A stretch of 64,000 nucleotides of DNA from the NCBI RefSeq assembly GCF_040719375.1, contig NZ_JBFDTP010000002.1, positions 620,001 to 684,000 on the forward strand, in the 5' to 3' direction. The stretch comes from Clostridium sp. AN503 (GTDB lineage Bacteria; Bacillota; Clostridia; Lachnospirales; Lachnospiraceae). Positions 8,240 to 16,435 of the stretch are shown in pieces. Position 1 is the first letter of the stretch; each line of letters opens with the position of its first letter. Under the pieces are notes generated by a model, which did not search any database, was not told where the DNA came from, and saw nothing but the letters and a program-made list of their open reading frames with translations. Made by a program: the position numbers and the translations under genes.

Positions 8240-9622
8240 ATGAAGGAGTTAAGGCAGCTTGCACAGTTTGCGTCCGGGTTTCGTCTGGAACAGGCTCCGG
8301 AGCACGTCCTCAAGGCGGCAAGATCCTGCGTGCTGGACAGTATCGGGGCGGCCCTGGGAGCGGTAGGCTGTGATGAGATCCCCCGGGTGTGCCGGGAAAT
8401 CAAAATGTGGGCAAAGAGCAGTTCCGGTCTGCAGGCCCAGGTATGGGGGCAGGGATTTGAACTGGACGTATTTCAGGCTTTGCTGCTCAACGGTATGATG
8501 GGACATGCACTGGAACTGGACGATGTACATACCGGTTCAAAATCCCATATTGGAGCGGTGGTGGTCACCACGGCATGGACACTGGCGGACGGGCAGGGTG
8601 GAAATGGAAAAGATTTCCTGGAAGCAGTGATCGTCGGATATGAGATAATGGCAAGAGTTGGTATGGCGATGGATGTAGTCAGCAACCGCAAGCGGGGATG
8701 GCATACCACTGGTGTGATCGGGACCTTTGGCGCGGCTGCCGCTGCCGGACATCTCCTGGGGCTTGACGAGGAGGAGATGGTATCCGCATTTGGGATGGCG
8801 GGAACCCAGTCTTCCGGACTTTGGGCATTTCTGGCGGAAGGGGCGACCTGCAAGAAGCTGCATCCGGCCAGGGCCGCAGTGAACGGGCTGACAGCTGCGA
8901 TCCTTGCAAAGGCGGGGATGACAGGGCCGGAACATATCCTGGATGCACAGGACGGCGGACTTTACCGGGCGGTGTCAGATTCCTGGGATTTAAGCGTGCT
9001 GGCGGACGGGCTGGGAAGGAGATTTGAGATACTGAGGATTGACAAAAAGCCGTATCCCTGCTGCCGTACCACCCATCATGCCATCGACGCTGCTCTTGCC
9101 TTGAGAAAAGAGCTGGGTCAGAAGGGGCGGGAGAAGATTGTTGATATCCGGATCGACACCTATGAAGTCGGAGTCCTGCAATGTGGTTTTACACGATACC
9201 CGGAAAGCCCTGTGGAAGCGAAATTCAGCATACCCTACACAGTGGCCGCTGCACTTGTGGCAGGAAAAGTAACACAGGCGGAATTTACGGAGGAAGTGGT
9301 GAAGAATGCCAGAATAGAAGCTCTGGCAAAAAAAGTATCTGTCGTCAGCGACCCCATGTTCAGCGGGCGTTATCCGAATCGCTGGGGATGCCGCATGACG
9401 ATCCGGCTGGCTGATGGAAGGACCCTGGTAAAACAGATTGATGATATTTCCGGCAGTGTCCTCTGCCCGCTCACACAGGAGCAGGAGATCATGAAATTCA
9501 GGGACCTGGCGGGGGTGGCAATGCCTGATTGTGAGGCAGAGCGTCTGATCCAGGCTATTGGAAGGATCGAAGAGGCTTTCCGGCTTCCTAAAATCTGGTT
9601 CTGCAGCTGCAGAGAAGAATGA
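8240..9622 (+). CDS. MmgE/PrpD family protein (second copy)
   Basis: This 460-residue second MmgE/PrpD protein of the operon is clearly diverged from the first. Landmarks are ELDDVHTGSKSHIGA, RGWHTTGVIG, CKKLHPARAAVNG and YPCCRTTHHAID. The HPS motif of the first copy is replaced here by SHIGA, so the two paralogues probably catalyse different steps, or steps on different stereoisomers, of the same pathway (inference). The ATG at 8240 is chosen because AGGAGGAG lies just upstream; the in-frame ATG at 8210 has no ribosome site. Confidence 0.85.
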   Translation: MKELRQLAQFASGFRLEQAPEHVLKAARSCVLDSIGAALGAVGCDEIPRVCREIKMWAKSSSGLQAQVWGQGFELDVFQALLLNGMMGHALELDDVHTGSKSHIGAVVVTTAWTLADGQGGNGKDFLEAVIVGYEIMARVGMAMDVVSNRKRGWHTTGVIGTFGAAAAAGHLLGLDEEEMVSAFGMAGTQSSGLWAFLAEGATCKKLHPARAAVNGLTAAILAKAGMTGPEHILDAQDGGLYRAVSDSWDLSVLADGLGRRFEILRIDKKPYPCCRTTHHAIDAALALRKELGQKGREKIVDIRIDTYEVGVLQCGFTRYPESPVEAKFSIPYTVAAALVAGKVTQAEFTEEVVKNARIEALAKKVSVVSDPMFSGRYPNRWGCRMTIRLADGRTLVKQIDDISGSVLCPLTQEQEIMKFRDLAGVAMPDCEAERLIQAIGRIEEAFRLPKIWFCSCREE

Positions 9623-9655
9623 CACAAGATGTTTCTAAAAAAGGAGGATTGGCTG

Positions 9656-10831
9656 GTGGTTTACAATTTTGATGAAGTAATCGGGCGAAAAGGAACGCAG
9701 AGTTCCAAATGGGATAATGTGGGGGCGCGCGTAGGCAATCCGGACGCGCTGCCCATGTGGGTTGCAGATACAGATTTCAGGTGCCCGGACCCGGTTGTGG
9801 AGAGTACTGTGGAGCGTGCGCGCCATCCCATCTATGGGTACAGCTTTGTGGTACCGGAATTCTATGATGCGACGATCCGGTGGATCAGGAAACAGCATGG
9901 CTGGGAACTGAAAAAGGATTGGCTGGTATTTGCCACGGGGATCGTCCCGGTTATGAATACCATGATCCAGGAATACACAGAGGAGGGGGATGAGATCATC
10001 GTCCAGCAGCCGGTATATCACCCGTTTGGATTTGCCATCCATGACAATAACCGGGTGCTCAGCAACAATCAGCTGATTTACCGGGATGGGAGATATACCA
10101 TCGATTTTGAAGACCTGGAACAGAGGGCGGAAAGCCCCAGGGCGAAGCTCATGATCATCTGCAATCCTCATAATCCGGTAGGAAGAGTATGGCAGGAGGA
10201 CGAACTGAGAAGGATGGGAGATATCTGTATCAGGAACCATGTGATCATGGTGATCGATGAGATCCACTCAGATCTGATCTTCCAGGGGAATCATCATATC
10301 CCACTGGCATCTCTGGATGAGGCTTACGCAAGAAACAGCGTTACCTGCTATGCGCCTTCCAAGACATTTAACTGTGCCGGGTTAAGGGGGTCAGGGCTGG
10401 TGGTTCCTGATCCGGAAATGAAAGACAGGCTGGAGCAGCGGTTTAAGAAAAACAGGAGTATCCAACAGAGTATATTTGCATTGCCGGCATACATCGCAGC
10501 TTACACACAGTGCGATGATTATTTGGAACAGCTGGTACCTTATTTGGAAGGGAATGTGGCATATTTAGATGAGTTCCTCAAAACGTATATGCCAAAGATA
10601 AAACTGGTAAGACCGGAAGGGACTTTCTTGATGTGGCTGGATTGCACCGAACTTCATAAGACTCCGGATGAGCTGGCGGATTTCTTTGTCAACCAGTGTC
10701 TGGTCGCGATCAGCCGGGGTGACGGATTCGGGCCTTCCGGCGGACAGTTTGTCAGGATGAATGTAGGGTGCCCAAGGTCCACCATAGAGACGGCTTTAAA
10801 CAGGATCAAAAAACAATATGAATGTCTATAA
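9656..10831 (+). CDS. PatB/MalY-type PLP-dependent aminotransferase or C-S beta-lyase
   Basis: This class-I-fold PLP enzyme of the MalY/PatB group (391 residues) usually cleaves cystathionine-like C-S bonds to pyruvate, ammonia and a thiol; some members transaminate. It has the family N-terminus VYNFDEVIGRKGTQSSKWDN, the NPHNPVGRVW motif, DEIHSDL and the Schiff-base lysine K236 in PSKTFN. The GTG at 9656 is taken as start because AAGGAGG lies 8 nt upstream and the homologous N-terminus begins there. Its place between the MmgE/PrpD gene and the transporter suggests the imported compound carries an amino or thio substituent, or that the enzyme processes a product of it (inference). Confidence 0.85.
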   Translation: MVYNFDEVIGRKGTQSSKWDNVGARVGNPDALPMWVADTDFRCPDPVVESTVERARHPIYGYSFVVPEFYDATIRWIRKQHGWELKKDWLVFATGIVPVMNTMIQEYTEEGDEIIVQQPVYHPFGFAIHDNNRVLSNNQLIYRDGRYTIDFEDLEQRAESPRAKLMIICNPHNPVGRVWQEDELRRMGDICIRNHVIMVIDEIHSDLIFQGNHHIPLASLDEAYARNSVTCYAPSKTFNCAGLRGSGLVVPDPEMKDRLEQRFKKNRSIQQSIFALPAYIAAYTQCDDYLEQLVPYLEGNVAYLDEFLKTYMPKIKLVRPEGTFLMWLDCTELHKTPDELADFFVNQCLVAISRGDGFGPSGGQFVRMNVGCPRSTIETALNRIKKQYECL

Positions 10832-10845
10832 GGGAGGAAAAAAAC

Positions 10846-11934
10846 ATGAAAAAACAATTACGGAAAGCAGTTGGGGCAGCAGTGGCGGTGGCGATGATAA
10901 TGTCCATGACGGCGTGTTCTGGAAAAGCTGAGCAGGGAGCAGCAGGGGCGCAGACAGAGGCCTCGGGGAAAGAAGCCGGAGCGGCAGAGAAAGGCTCTGG
11001 GACAGCGCAGGCGGAGCTGTCCTTCCCGGAAAAGGATATCACGATCATCGTACCCTTTGACGCAGGCGGCGGAAATGATATTGTGGCCCGTCTGATCGCC
11101 AAGGTCGCCATGGACGGAGGGTATTTTGGCGGGAAGAACGTGATTATTGAAAACCAGCCGGGAGGCGGAGGGGCGATCGGACAGGCATACGTCGCAAACA
11201 CGGCAGAGCCGGACGGATATACGCTTTTGACCTTTACCGCATCCGGCGTTACAAACCCGATTCTTAAGGATGTACCGTTTTCAGTTGATGACTTCAAGAC
11301 GATCGTCTGCTGTAATGCGGATCCTGCGATATTGATCGCCAGGGCTGATGCGCCGTTTGATGATGTGAAAGGGCTATTAGAGTACGCAAAGACCAATAAA
11401 CTGATCATCAATGATTCCGGGTTTGGGACATCCAGCCATATCCGTACTCTGGACTGGACAGGCAAGCTTGAGAAGGCTGCCGGAGTGACCATAGAGTACC
11501 AGAGCATTCATGCAGATTCCGGCAATATGCAGATCTCAGAGCTGATGGGAGGCCATGCGGATGTGACCTGCCTTACGGCAGGGGAGTGTTCTGAGGCTAT
11601 TTTAGAGGGAAATGTAAAAGCCATCGCGATCATGACAGAAGAAAGGTTCGAGGGCCTGCCGGACGTTCCCACCTTCAAGGAACTGGGTTATGAAGGCTTT
11701 ATTGACGGTGCAGACCGTGCGATCTCCTGCTCCTCTAAGGTGCCGGACGACGTCTATCAATACCTGGTTGGGGAATTCACCAGACTGTGCAGCAGTGAAG
11801 AGTTCATAAAGGCCATGACGGATGCGAACCTGGTCCCTGCATGCAGGTCGGCGGAGGAATATCAGAAATTTATTGATTTTAAGACGGAACTGGTCACCAG
11901 TTTAAAAGACTATCTGCTGGCCGGTGAGGAATAA
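10846..11934 (+). CDS. Tripartite tricarboxylate transporter, solute-binding lipoprotein (TctC family)
   Basis: This is an extracytoplasmic binding protein of the tripartite tricarboxylate transporter (TTT) family, 362 residues. An N-terminal signal peptide ends in a lipobox-like MTAC (Cys about residue 25), followed by an Ala/Gly/Glu-rich tether, so it is anchored to the outer face of the membrane as expected in a Gram-positive. The mature domain opens with the family motif ITIIVPFDAGGGNDIVAR and has NVIIENQPGGGGAIGQ and the Asp-containing DFKTI region. The ATG at 10846 follows AGGGAGG. It forms a complete TTT set with the next two genes. Confidence 0.92.
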   Translation: MKKQLRKAVGAAVAVAMIMSMTACSGKAEQGAAGAQTEASGKEAGAAEKGSGTAQAELSFPEKDITIIVPFDAGGGNDIVARLIAKVAMDGGYFGGKNVIIENQPGGGGAIGQAYVANTAEPDGYTLLTFTASGVTNPILKDVPFSVDDFKTIVCCNADPAILIARADAPFDDVKGLLEYAKTNKLIINDSGFGTSSHIRTLDWTGKLEKAAGVTIEYQSIHADSGNMQISELMGGHADVTCLTAGECSEAILEGNVKAIAIMTEERFEGLPDVPTFKELGYEGFIDGADRAISCSSKVPDDVYQYLVGEFTRLCSSEEFIKAMTDANLVPACRSAEEYQKFIDFKTELVTSLKDYLLAGEE

Positions 11935-11951
11935 GAGATACGGAGGGGCTT

Positions 11952-12383
11952 ATGAATAAGAACAAACTGATCGCCTTGTCGTCCCCGCTTGTTTTTCTGG
12001 TATTCGGGATATGGATCCGGGTTTCGACCATGTCTATGACAAAACGGGATTCCGTTTTTCCAAATCTTGTGGCTTACATGGTGATCGTGGTCAGTATCAT
12101 CGACCTGATCTTTGTGTACCGCAAAACGGAGCACAAGAACCGGTTTCAGGGTGTGAACACCCTGAAACTGTTTCAGAGCCTGGCAGCTATGTTTCTGTAT
12201 GTGATCCTTTTAAAGAAAATAGGGTTTATCATCGATACCCTTCTCTTATCGGCGTTCACCATGTGGACTTTGGACTACAGGAACTATAAGCTGCTCCCTC
12301 TGATATCGGTACTGATAACCGCAGTGGTGTTTTTTATCTTCTATTATCTTTTGAAGGTGCCGCTGCCCACGATTTGGCTGTAG
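11952..12383 (+). CDS. Tripartite tricarboxylate transporter, small membrane subunit (TctB family)
   Basis: This 143-residue integral membrane protein has about four hydrophobic segments (roughly residues 7-25, 37-53, 70-90 and 100-140), the size and position of the TctB subunit. TctB proteins are poorly conserved, so the call rests mainly on topology and on its place between tctC and tctA. It probably joins TctA in the membrane complex driven by a cation gradient. Confidence 0.82.
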   Translation: MNKNKLIALSSPLVFLVFGIWIRVSTMSMTKRDSVFPNLVAYMVIVVSIIDLIFVYRKTEHKNRFQGVNTLKLFQSLAAMFLYVILLKKIGFIIDTLLLSAFTMWTLDYRNYKLLPLISVLITAVVFFIFYYLLKVPLPTIWL

Positions 12384-12399
12384 GGAGGCGGTTGAGCAT

Positions 12400-13938
12400 A
12401 TGATTGAAAATATTATTATGGGCTTTGGACAGTTTGCGGATCCTCTGGTATTACTGACGCTGTTCTGCGGCGTGGCACTGGGGCTTACGGTAGGCGCTCT
12501 GCCGGGACTTAACGACAGTATTACGATCGCGGTTTTAATCCCGGTGACCTTTGGCATGAAGCCAACCATTGCCATGGCACTTTTGGTGGGGATCTATGTG
12601 GCGTCCGCCTGCGGCGGTTCCATCCCGGCGGTCCTGCTGGAGATACCTGGTACGGCGTCTGCCGTGGTAACTTCCTATGACGGGTTTCCGCTCCGGCAAA
12701 AAGGGCATGGCCTGCAGGCCCTGAGTGTATGTATGACAAGCTCGGTATTCGGTGGGATCACAAGCGCTCTGGTGCTGATGTTCCTGTCGCCGGTCCTGGC
12801 AACCTTTGCTTTGAAATTCGGTCCGCCGGAGTACTGTATGCTGGGGATGCTTGGTATTGCAACAGTCATTGGAATGGCGGGTAAGGATTGCTGGAAACAT
12901 TATCTTTCCATGGGATTCGGGTTATGGCTGTCCTGCATCGGGGTCAGCGCATCTACAGGCATGTCGAGGTTTACCTTTGGCAGCATGAGCCTGATGGACG
13001 GAATTCCCCTGGTCCCGCGTATGATTGGCCTGTTTGGGATTCTCTCTGTCTTAAAAATTGCAGAGAAGGTCGGGCAGAAGGACGGCTGGGATGCCAGTAT
13101 GGTAAAAAAGGCGGAGATGGATGTGCATAAGAATGCAAAAGACAGGGTGGCTTTTCCCTCTCTTTCCATGTGCAAACGTCTGCTTCCCACCTGGCTGAGG
13201 GCATCGGCGATCGGCAATTTCCTGGGCTGTATGCCGGGCGCAGGCATGACCATGGCGATCTTTACGGCTTATGATGTAGAGAAACGGATGCATCCGGAAA
13301 AGGAATTCGGGACAGGGGTGTGGGAAGGGGTTGCCGCCCCGGAGGCAGCCAATAACGCGGTTGTTGCCAGCTCCATGGTGCCGCTTCTGTCGCTGGGTAT
13401 TCCCGGAAACTCGACAGCGGCCCTGTTTATCGGCGCTCTGACCATCCATGGGATGGTTGCGGGACCGACACTGTTTACCAAAAGCCCACAGATGGCGTAT
13501 CTGATCATTGTCGGATTCCTTTTAGGAAATATCATCATGCTGCCGCTGGCGCTTTTATACTGCAAGTATCTTGCGGCCCAGATCCTAAAGATCAACCCGA
13601 AGATCCTGTCAGCGGCGATCCTGGCTCTGTGCGTTACGGGTTCCTTTGCTTATAAGAACAATATTTTCCACATTGGCGTTGCGATCGCCTTCGGTATCGT
13701 GGGATATATCTTTTATAAATTCAGTATCCCGACAGCACCGTTTATCCTGGCGAGCATCCTCGGCGGTATGATCGAGTCCAATTACATCAACAGCCTGGCA
13801 TATACAGGATCGCCTCTGATATTTTTACAGCGCCCGATCAGCCTGGTCCTGGTGATCATTTCGGTTTTGTTTATCGTATGGCCGTGGCTGGGGCAATGGT
13901 TGAAGAACCTGATCGGAAAAAGTAAAGCTGCGTCATAG
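12400..13938 (+). CDS. Tripartite tricarboxylate transporter, large permease subunit (TctA family)
   Basis: This is the translocation subunit of the TTT system, 512 residues with about 10-12 membrane spans. It shows the two inverted family signatures: GLTVGALPGLNDSITIAVLI near the N-terminus and FLGCMPGAGMTMAIFTAYD mid-protein. It is the last gene of the LysR-controlled cluster and ends 68 nt before the promoter of the rimP operon. The substrate class (citrate, tartrate, aromatic or other carboxylates) varies widely in this family and cannot be inferred from TctA alone. Confidence 0.92.
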   Translation: MIENIIMGFGQFADPLVLLTLFCGVALGLTVGALPGLNDSITIAVLIPVTFGMKPTIAMALLVGIYVASACGGSIPAVLLEIPGTASAVVTSYDGFPLRQKGHGLQALSVCMTSSVFGGITSALVLMFLSPVLATFALKFGPPEYCMLGMLGIATVIGMAGKDCWKHYLSMGFGLWLSCIGVSASTGMSRFTFGSMSLMDGIPLVPRMIGLFGILSVLKIAEKVGQKDGWDASMVKKAEMDVHKNAKDRVAFPSLSMCKRLLPTWLRASAIGNFLGCMPGAGMTMAIFTAYDVEKRMHPEKEFGTGVWEGVAAPEAANNAVVASSMVPLLSLGIPGNSTAALFIGALTIHGMVAGPTLFTKSPQMAYLIIVGFLLGNIIMLPLALLYCKYLAAQILKINPKILSAAILALCVTGSFAYKNNIFHIGVAIAFGIVGYIFYKFSIPTAPFILASILGGMIESNYINSLAYTGSPLIFLQRPISLVLVIISVLFIVWPWLGQWLKNLIGKSKAAS

Positions 13939-13982
13939 TAGAGCGATACTCGGGCTTTTTGCCATGTACAGGTAAAAAACGC

Positions 13983-14011
13983 TTGCAATTAACATAATCC
14001 TGTGGTAGAAT
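13983..14011 (+). promoter_or_regulatory. Promoter of the rimP-nusA-infB operon (TTGCAA-17-TAGAAT)
   Basis: The -35 TTGCAA (13983-13988) and -10 TAGAAT (14006-14011) are 17 bp apart, each with small deviation from consensus, followed by an untranslated leader of about 110 nt with a hairpin. Confidence 0.65.
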
Positions 14012-14041
14012 ACATATGATAACATGATAGAATGACTAATA

Positions 14042-14070
14042 AAGAGTGGGCATACGTCCACTCTTACTTT
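14042..14070 (+). terminator. Leader hairpin with T-rich tail upstream of rimP (possible attenuator)
   Basis: The stem AAGAGTGG (14042-14049) pairs with CCACTCTT (14058-14065) around an 8-nt loop, followed by ACTTT. It lies inside the transcribed leader between the promoter and rimP, so it could act as an attenuator controlled by NusA. In E. coli NusA autoregulates its operon through leader terminators; applying that here is inference. Confidence 0.5.
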
Positions 14071-14127
14071 TATGCATCCGGGAGTTTTTGGCAGCATATG
14101 GCATTGAGAATGAAAAGAGGTGATTGG

Positions 14128-14595
14128 ATGACAAGGAGAGAAGAATATGAATCAAAGACAGAGCAGTTTCTGCTTCCGATTCTGGCGGAGCATCAGTTTG
14201 AGCTGGTGGACGTGGAATATGTGAAGGAAGCCGGGAACTGGTATCTGCGGTCTTATATTGATAAGGAGGGCGGCATCACTGTGGATGACTGCGAGGTCAT
14301 CAGCAGGATCTTGAGCGACTGGCTTGACAAGACGGATTTTATCCAGGACAGCTACATCATGGAGGTCAGTTCCCCGGGACTGGGACGGCCGCTTAAGAAA
14401 GATAAGGACTTTGAGCGCAGTTTGGGCGATGAGGTTGAGATCCGGCTTTACAAGCCCCGCAACAAGCAGAAGGAGTTTACCGGAATGCTCAAGGCTTATG
14501 ACAAAGAGACTGTGACGATCGTGCTTGAGGATGGGAGCGAGGAAGTGTTTGCCCGTACGGAGCTGGCGCTCATCCGGCTGGCGTTTGATTTTTAA
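14128..14595 (+). CDS. rimP: Ribosome maturation factor RimP
   Basis: RimP assists 30S subunit maturation. The 155-residue protein has the typical N-terminal alpha/beta domain (LVDVEYVKEAGNWYLRSYID, DCEVISRILSDWLD) ending in MEVSSPGLGRPLK, then a C-terminal SH3-like domain (about 85-155). The ATG at 14128 follows AAAGAGGTGATT and starts at the usual family position; the longer frame from 14032 would translate the leader hairpin. It is the first gene of the nusA-infB operon, as in most Firmicutes. Confidence 0.93.
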   Translation: MTRREEYESKTEQFLLPILAEHQFELVDVEYVKEAGNWYLRSYIDKEGGITVDDCEVISRILSDWLDKTDFIQDSYIMEVSSPGLGRPLKKDKDFERSLGDEVEIRLYKPRNKQKEFTGMLKAYDKETVTIVLEDGSEEVFARTELALIRLAFDF

Positions 14596-14639
14596 CGCGC
14601 TCTTTTACAATATGGAAATGATTTTAGGAGGATAAAACC

Positions 14640-15791
14640 ATGAATAAAGAATTGATCGAGGCACTGGACCTGCTGGAGAAGGAAAAGAATATCAGCAAGG
14701 CAACCCTGCTGGAGGCGATTGAGAACTCTCTGCTGACCGCATGTAAAAACCATTTTGGAAAGGCAGACAATGTAAAGGTAGTGATCAATCCGGACACCGG
14801 CGATTTTTCCGTCTATGCGGAGAAAGAGGTTGTGGAAGAGGTCGAGGACCCGATTACCCAGGTGAGCCTGGCGGAAGCAAAGATGAAGGATCCCAAGTAT
14901 GACCTGGGGGATACAGTGCAGTTCCCGATCGAGTCCAAATCCTTTGGACGTATCGCGACCCAGAATGCAAAGAACGTTATCCTTCAGAAGATCCGTGAGG
15001 AAGAGCGCAACATGCAGTTTAACGAGTGGTACCGGAAGGAAAAGGATGTGGTCACCGGTATCGTGCAGCGCTACCTGGGCAGGAATGTCAGCATCAACTT
15101 AGGTAAGGTGGACGCCATTTTAAATGAGGCGGAGCAGGTGAAGGGCGAGGTGTTTAAGGCTACCGAGCGTATCAAGGTGTACGTGCTGGAGGTGAAGGAT
15201 ACCCCGAAGGGACCGCGTATTTCCGTATCCAGGACACACCCGGACCTGGTGAAACGCCTGTTTGAGGAGGAAGTCACGGAGGTCAAGGACGGCACCGTTG
15301 AGATCAAGGCGATCGCAAGGGAAGCCGGTTCCAGAACCAAGATCGCGGTATGGTCCAACGAACCCAACGTAGATCCGGTAGGCGCCTGCGTAGGTATGAA
15401 CGGCGCCCGTGTCAATTCCATTGTAAATGAGCTGCGCGGAGAGAAGATCGACATTATCACCTGGGATGAGAACCCGGCATTCCTGATCGAAAATGCGTTA
15501 AGTCCGGCAAAGGTCATCTGTGTTGTGGCAGACGAGGAAGCAAGGGAGGCGCAGGTCATTGTGCCGGATTACCAGCTGTCCCTCGCCATCGGCAAGGAAG
15601 GACAGAATGCAAGGCTGGCAGCAAGGCTGACCGGATATAAGATTGATATCAAGAGCGAGACCCAGGCAAGAGAGCTGGGGCTGTTTGAAGAGATGGGGAT
15701 CGATTATCAGGAGGAAGGGGTGTATGACAACCTGGAAACAGATTTTGAGATTTCCGCTACCGAGGATTATTCGGCCGATTTTTCAGAGTAA
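14640..15791 (+). CDS. nusA: Transcription termination/antitermination factor NusA
   Basis: NusA binds RNA polymerase and nascent RNA and modulates pausing, termination and antitermination. The 383-residue protein has the N-terminal polymerase-binding domain (1-125), an S1 domain (about 135-200) and two KH domains (about 225-345, with GACVGMNGARVNSIVNEL and SLAIGKEGQNARLAARLTGYK in pieces). It lacks the acidic repeats of enterobacterial NusA, as is normal for Firmicutes. Ribosome site AGGAGG at 14626-14631. Confidence 0.96.
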   Translation: MNKELIEALDLLEKEKNISKATLLEAIENSLLTACKNHFGKADNVKVVINPDTGDFSVYAEKEVVEEVEDPITQVSLAEAKMKDPKYDLGDTVQFPIESKSFGRIATQNAKNVILQKIREEERNMQFNEWYRKEKDVVTGIVQRYLGRNVSINLGKVDAILNEAEQVKGEVFKATERIKVYVLEVKDTPKGPRISVSRTHPDLVKRLFEEEVTEVKDGTVEIKAIAREAGSRTKIAVWSNEPNVDPVGACVGMNGARVNSIVNELRGEKIDIITWDENPAFLIENALSPAKVICVVADEEAREAQVIVPDYQLSLAIGKEGQNARLAARLTGYKIDIKSETQARELGLFEEMGIDYQEEGVYDNLETDFEISATEDYSADFSE

Positions 15792-15834
15792 GCAATAACA
15801 GGCAGTCAATGAAAAGCAGATAGGAAGTGAACGA

Positions 15835-16110
15835 TTGGTGAGTACAAAGAAGTTTCCGCAGAGACAGTGTATCGGCTGCGGAGAGATGAAAAACAAAAAA
15901 GAGATGATTCGTATTTTAAAAACTCCGGAAGGGGAATTTGTCCTGGACGCGACCGGGAGAAAGAATGGACGCGGAGCATATCTGTGTCTGTCCATGGAGT
16001 GTTTAAAGAAGGCGATCAGGACGAAGGGGCTGGAACGCTCGTTTAAGATGGCCATTCCGAAGGAAGTGTACGAAGCGCTGGAAAAGGAGATGGAACAGCT
16101 TGGACAATAG
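15835..16110 (+). CDS. ylxR: YlxR family RNA-binding protein (RNase P modulator RnpM)
   Basis: This 91-residue protein carries the YlxR signature RQCIGCGEMKNKKEMIRI with the paired cysteines. YlxR/RnpM proteins bind the RNase P RNA and modulate its activity in Bacillus. Both TTG (15835) and GTG (15838) fit the AGGAAG site upstream; the TTG has the better spacing (7 nt). It overlaps the next gene by 11 nt, which implies coupling. Location between nusA and ylxQ is conserved in Firmicutes. Confidence 0.9.
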   Translation: MVSTKKFPQRQCIGCGEMKNKKEMIRILKTPEGEFVLDATGRKNGRGAYLCLSMECLKKAIRTKGLERSFKMAIPKEVYEALEKEMEQLGQ

Positions 16111-16435
16111 GCAGAGGATCCTTAACCTGATCGGTCTTGCGACGAAGGCGGGGAAGACGGCGAGCGGTGAGTTTTCCACGGAGAAAGCGGTGAAGGGCGG
16201 CATGGCCCACTTAGTCATCGTGTCGGAGGAAGCGTCGGGCAATACGAAGAAGATGTTTACCAATATGTGTACTTACTATAAGGTTCCAATCTGTTACTTT
16301 GGCAGTAAGGATGAGCTTGGCCATGCCATGGGAAAAGAGATGCGGGCATCTCTGGCCGTCGTGGATGAAGGGCTTGCAAAGGCAATCGTGAAACAAATGA
16401 ATATAATCGGAGGTAGTGAGTATGAGAGTAAATGA
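16100..16435 (+). CDS. ylxQ: YlxQ, L7Ae/L30e-family ribosomal-like protein
   Basis: This 111-residue L7Ae/L30e/S12e/Gadd45-type RNA-binding protein begins NRQRILNLIGLATKAGKTASGE, the family's kink-turn-binding region. Its cellular role is not well established. It starts with TTG inside the end of ylxR, and its own end overlaps infB by 14 nt, so ylxR-ylxQ-infB are tightly packed for coupled translation. Confidence 0.88.
   Translation: MDNRQRILNLIGLATKAGKTASGEFSTEKAVKGGMAHLVIVSEEASGNTKKMFTNMCTYYKVPICYFGSKDELGHAMGKEMRASLAVVDEGLAKAIVKQMNIIGGSEYESK

Noticed and set aside
4984..9622. Standard 2-methylcitrate (propionate) cycle operon
   Set aside because: prpB and prpC are missing and two MmgE/PrpD genes plus a PLP lyase are present, which does not match known prp operons.
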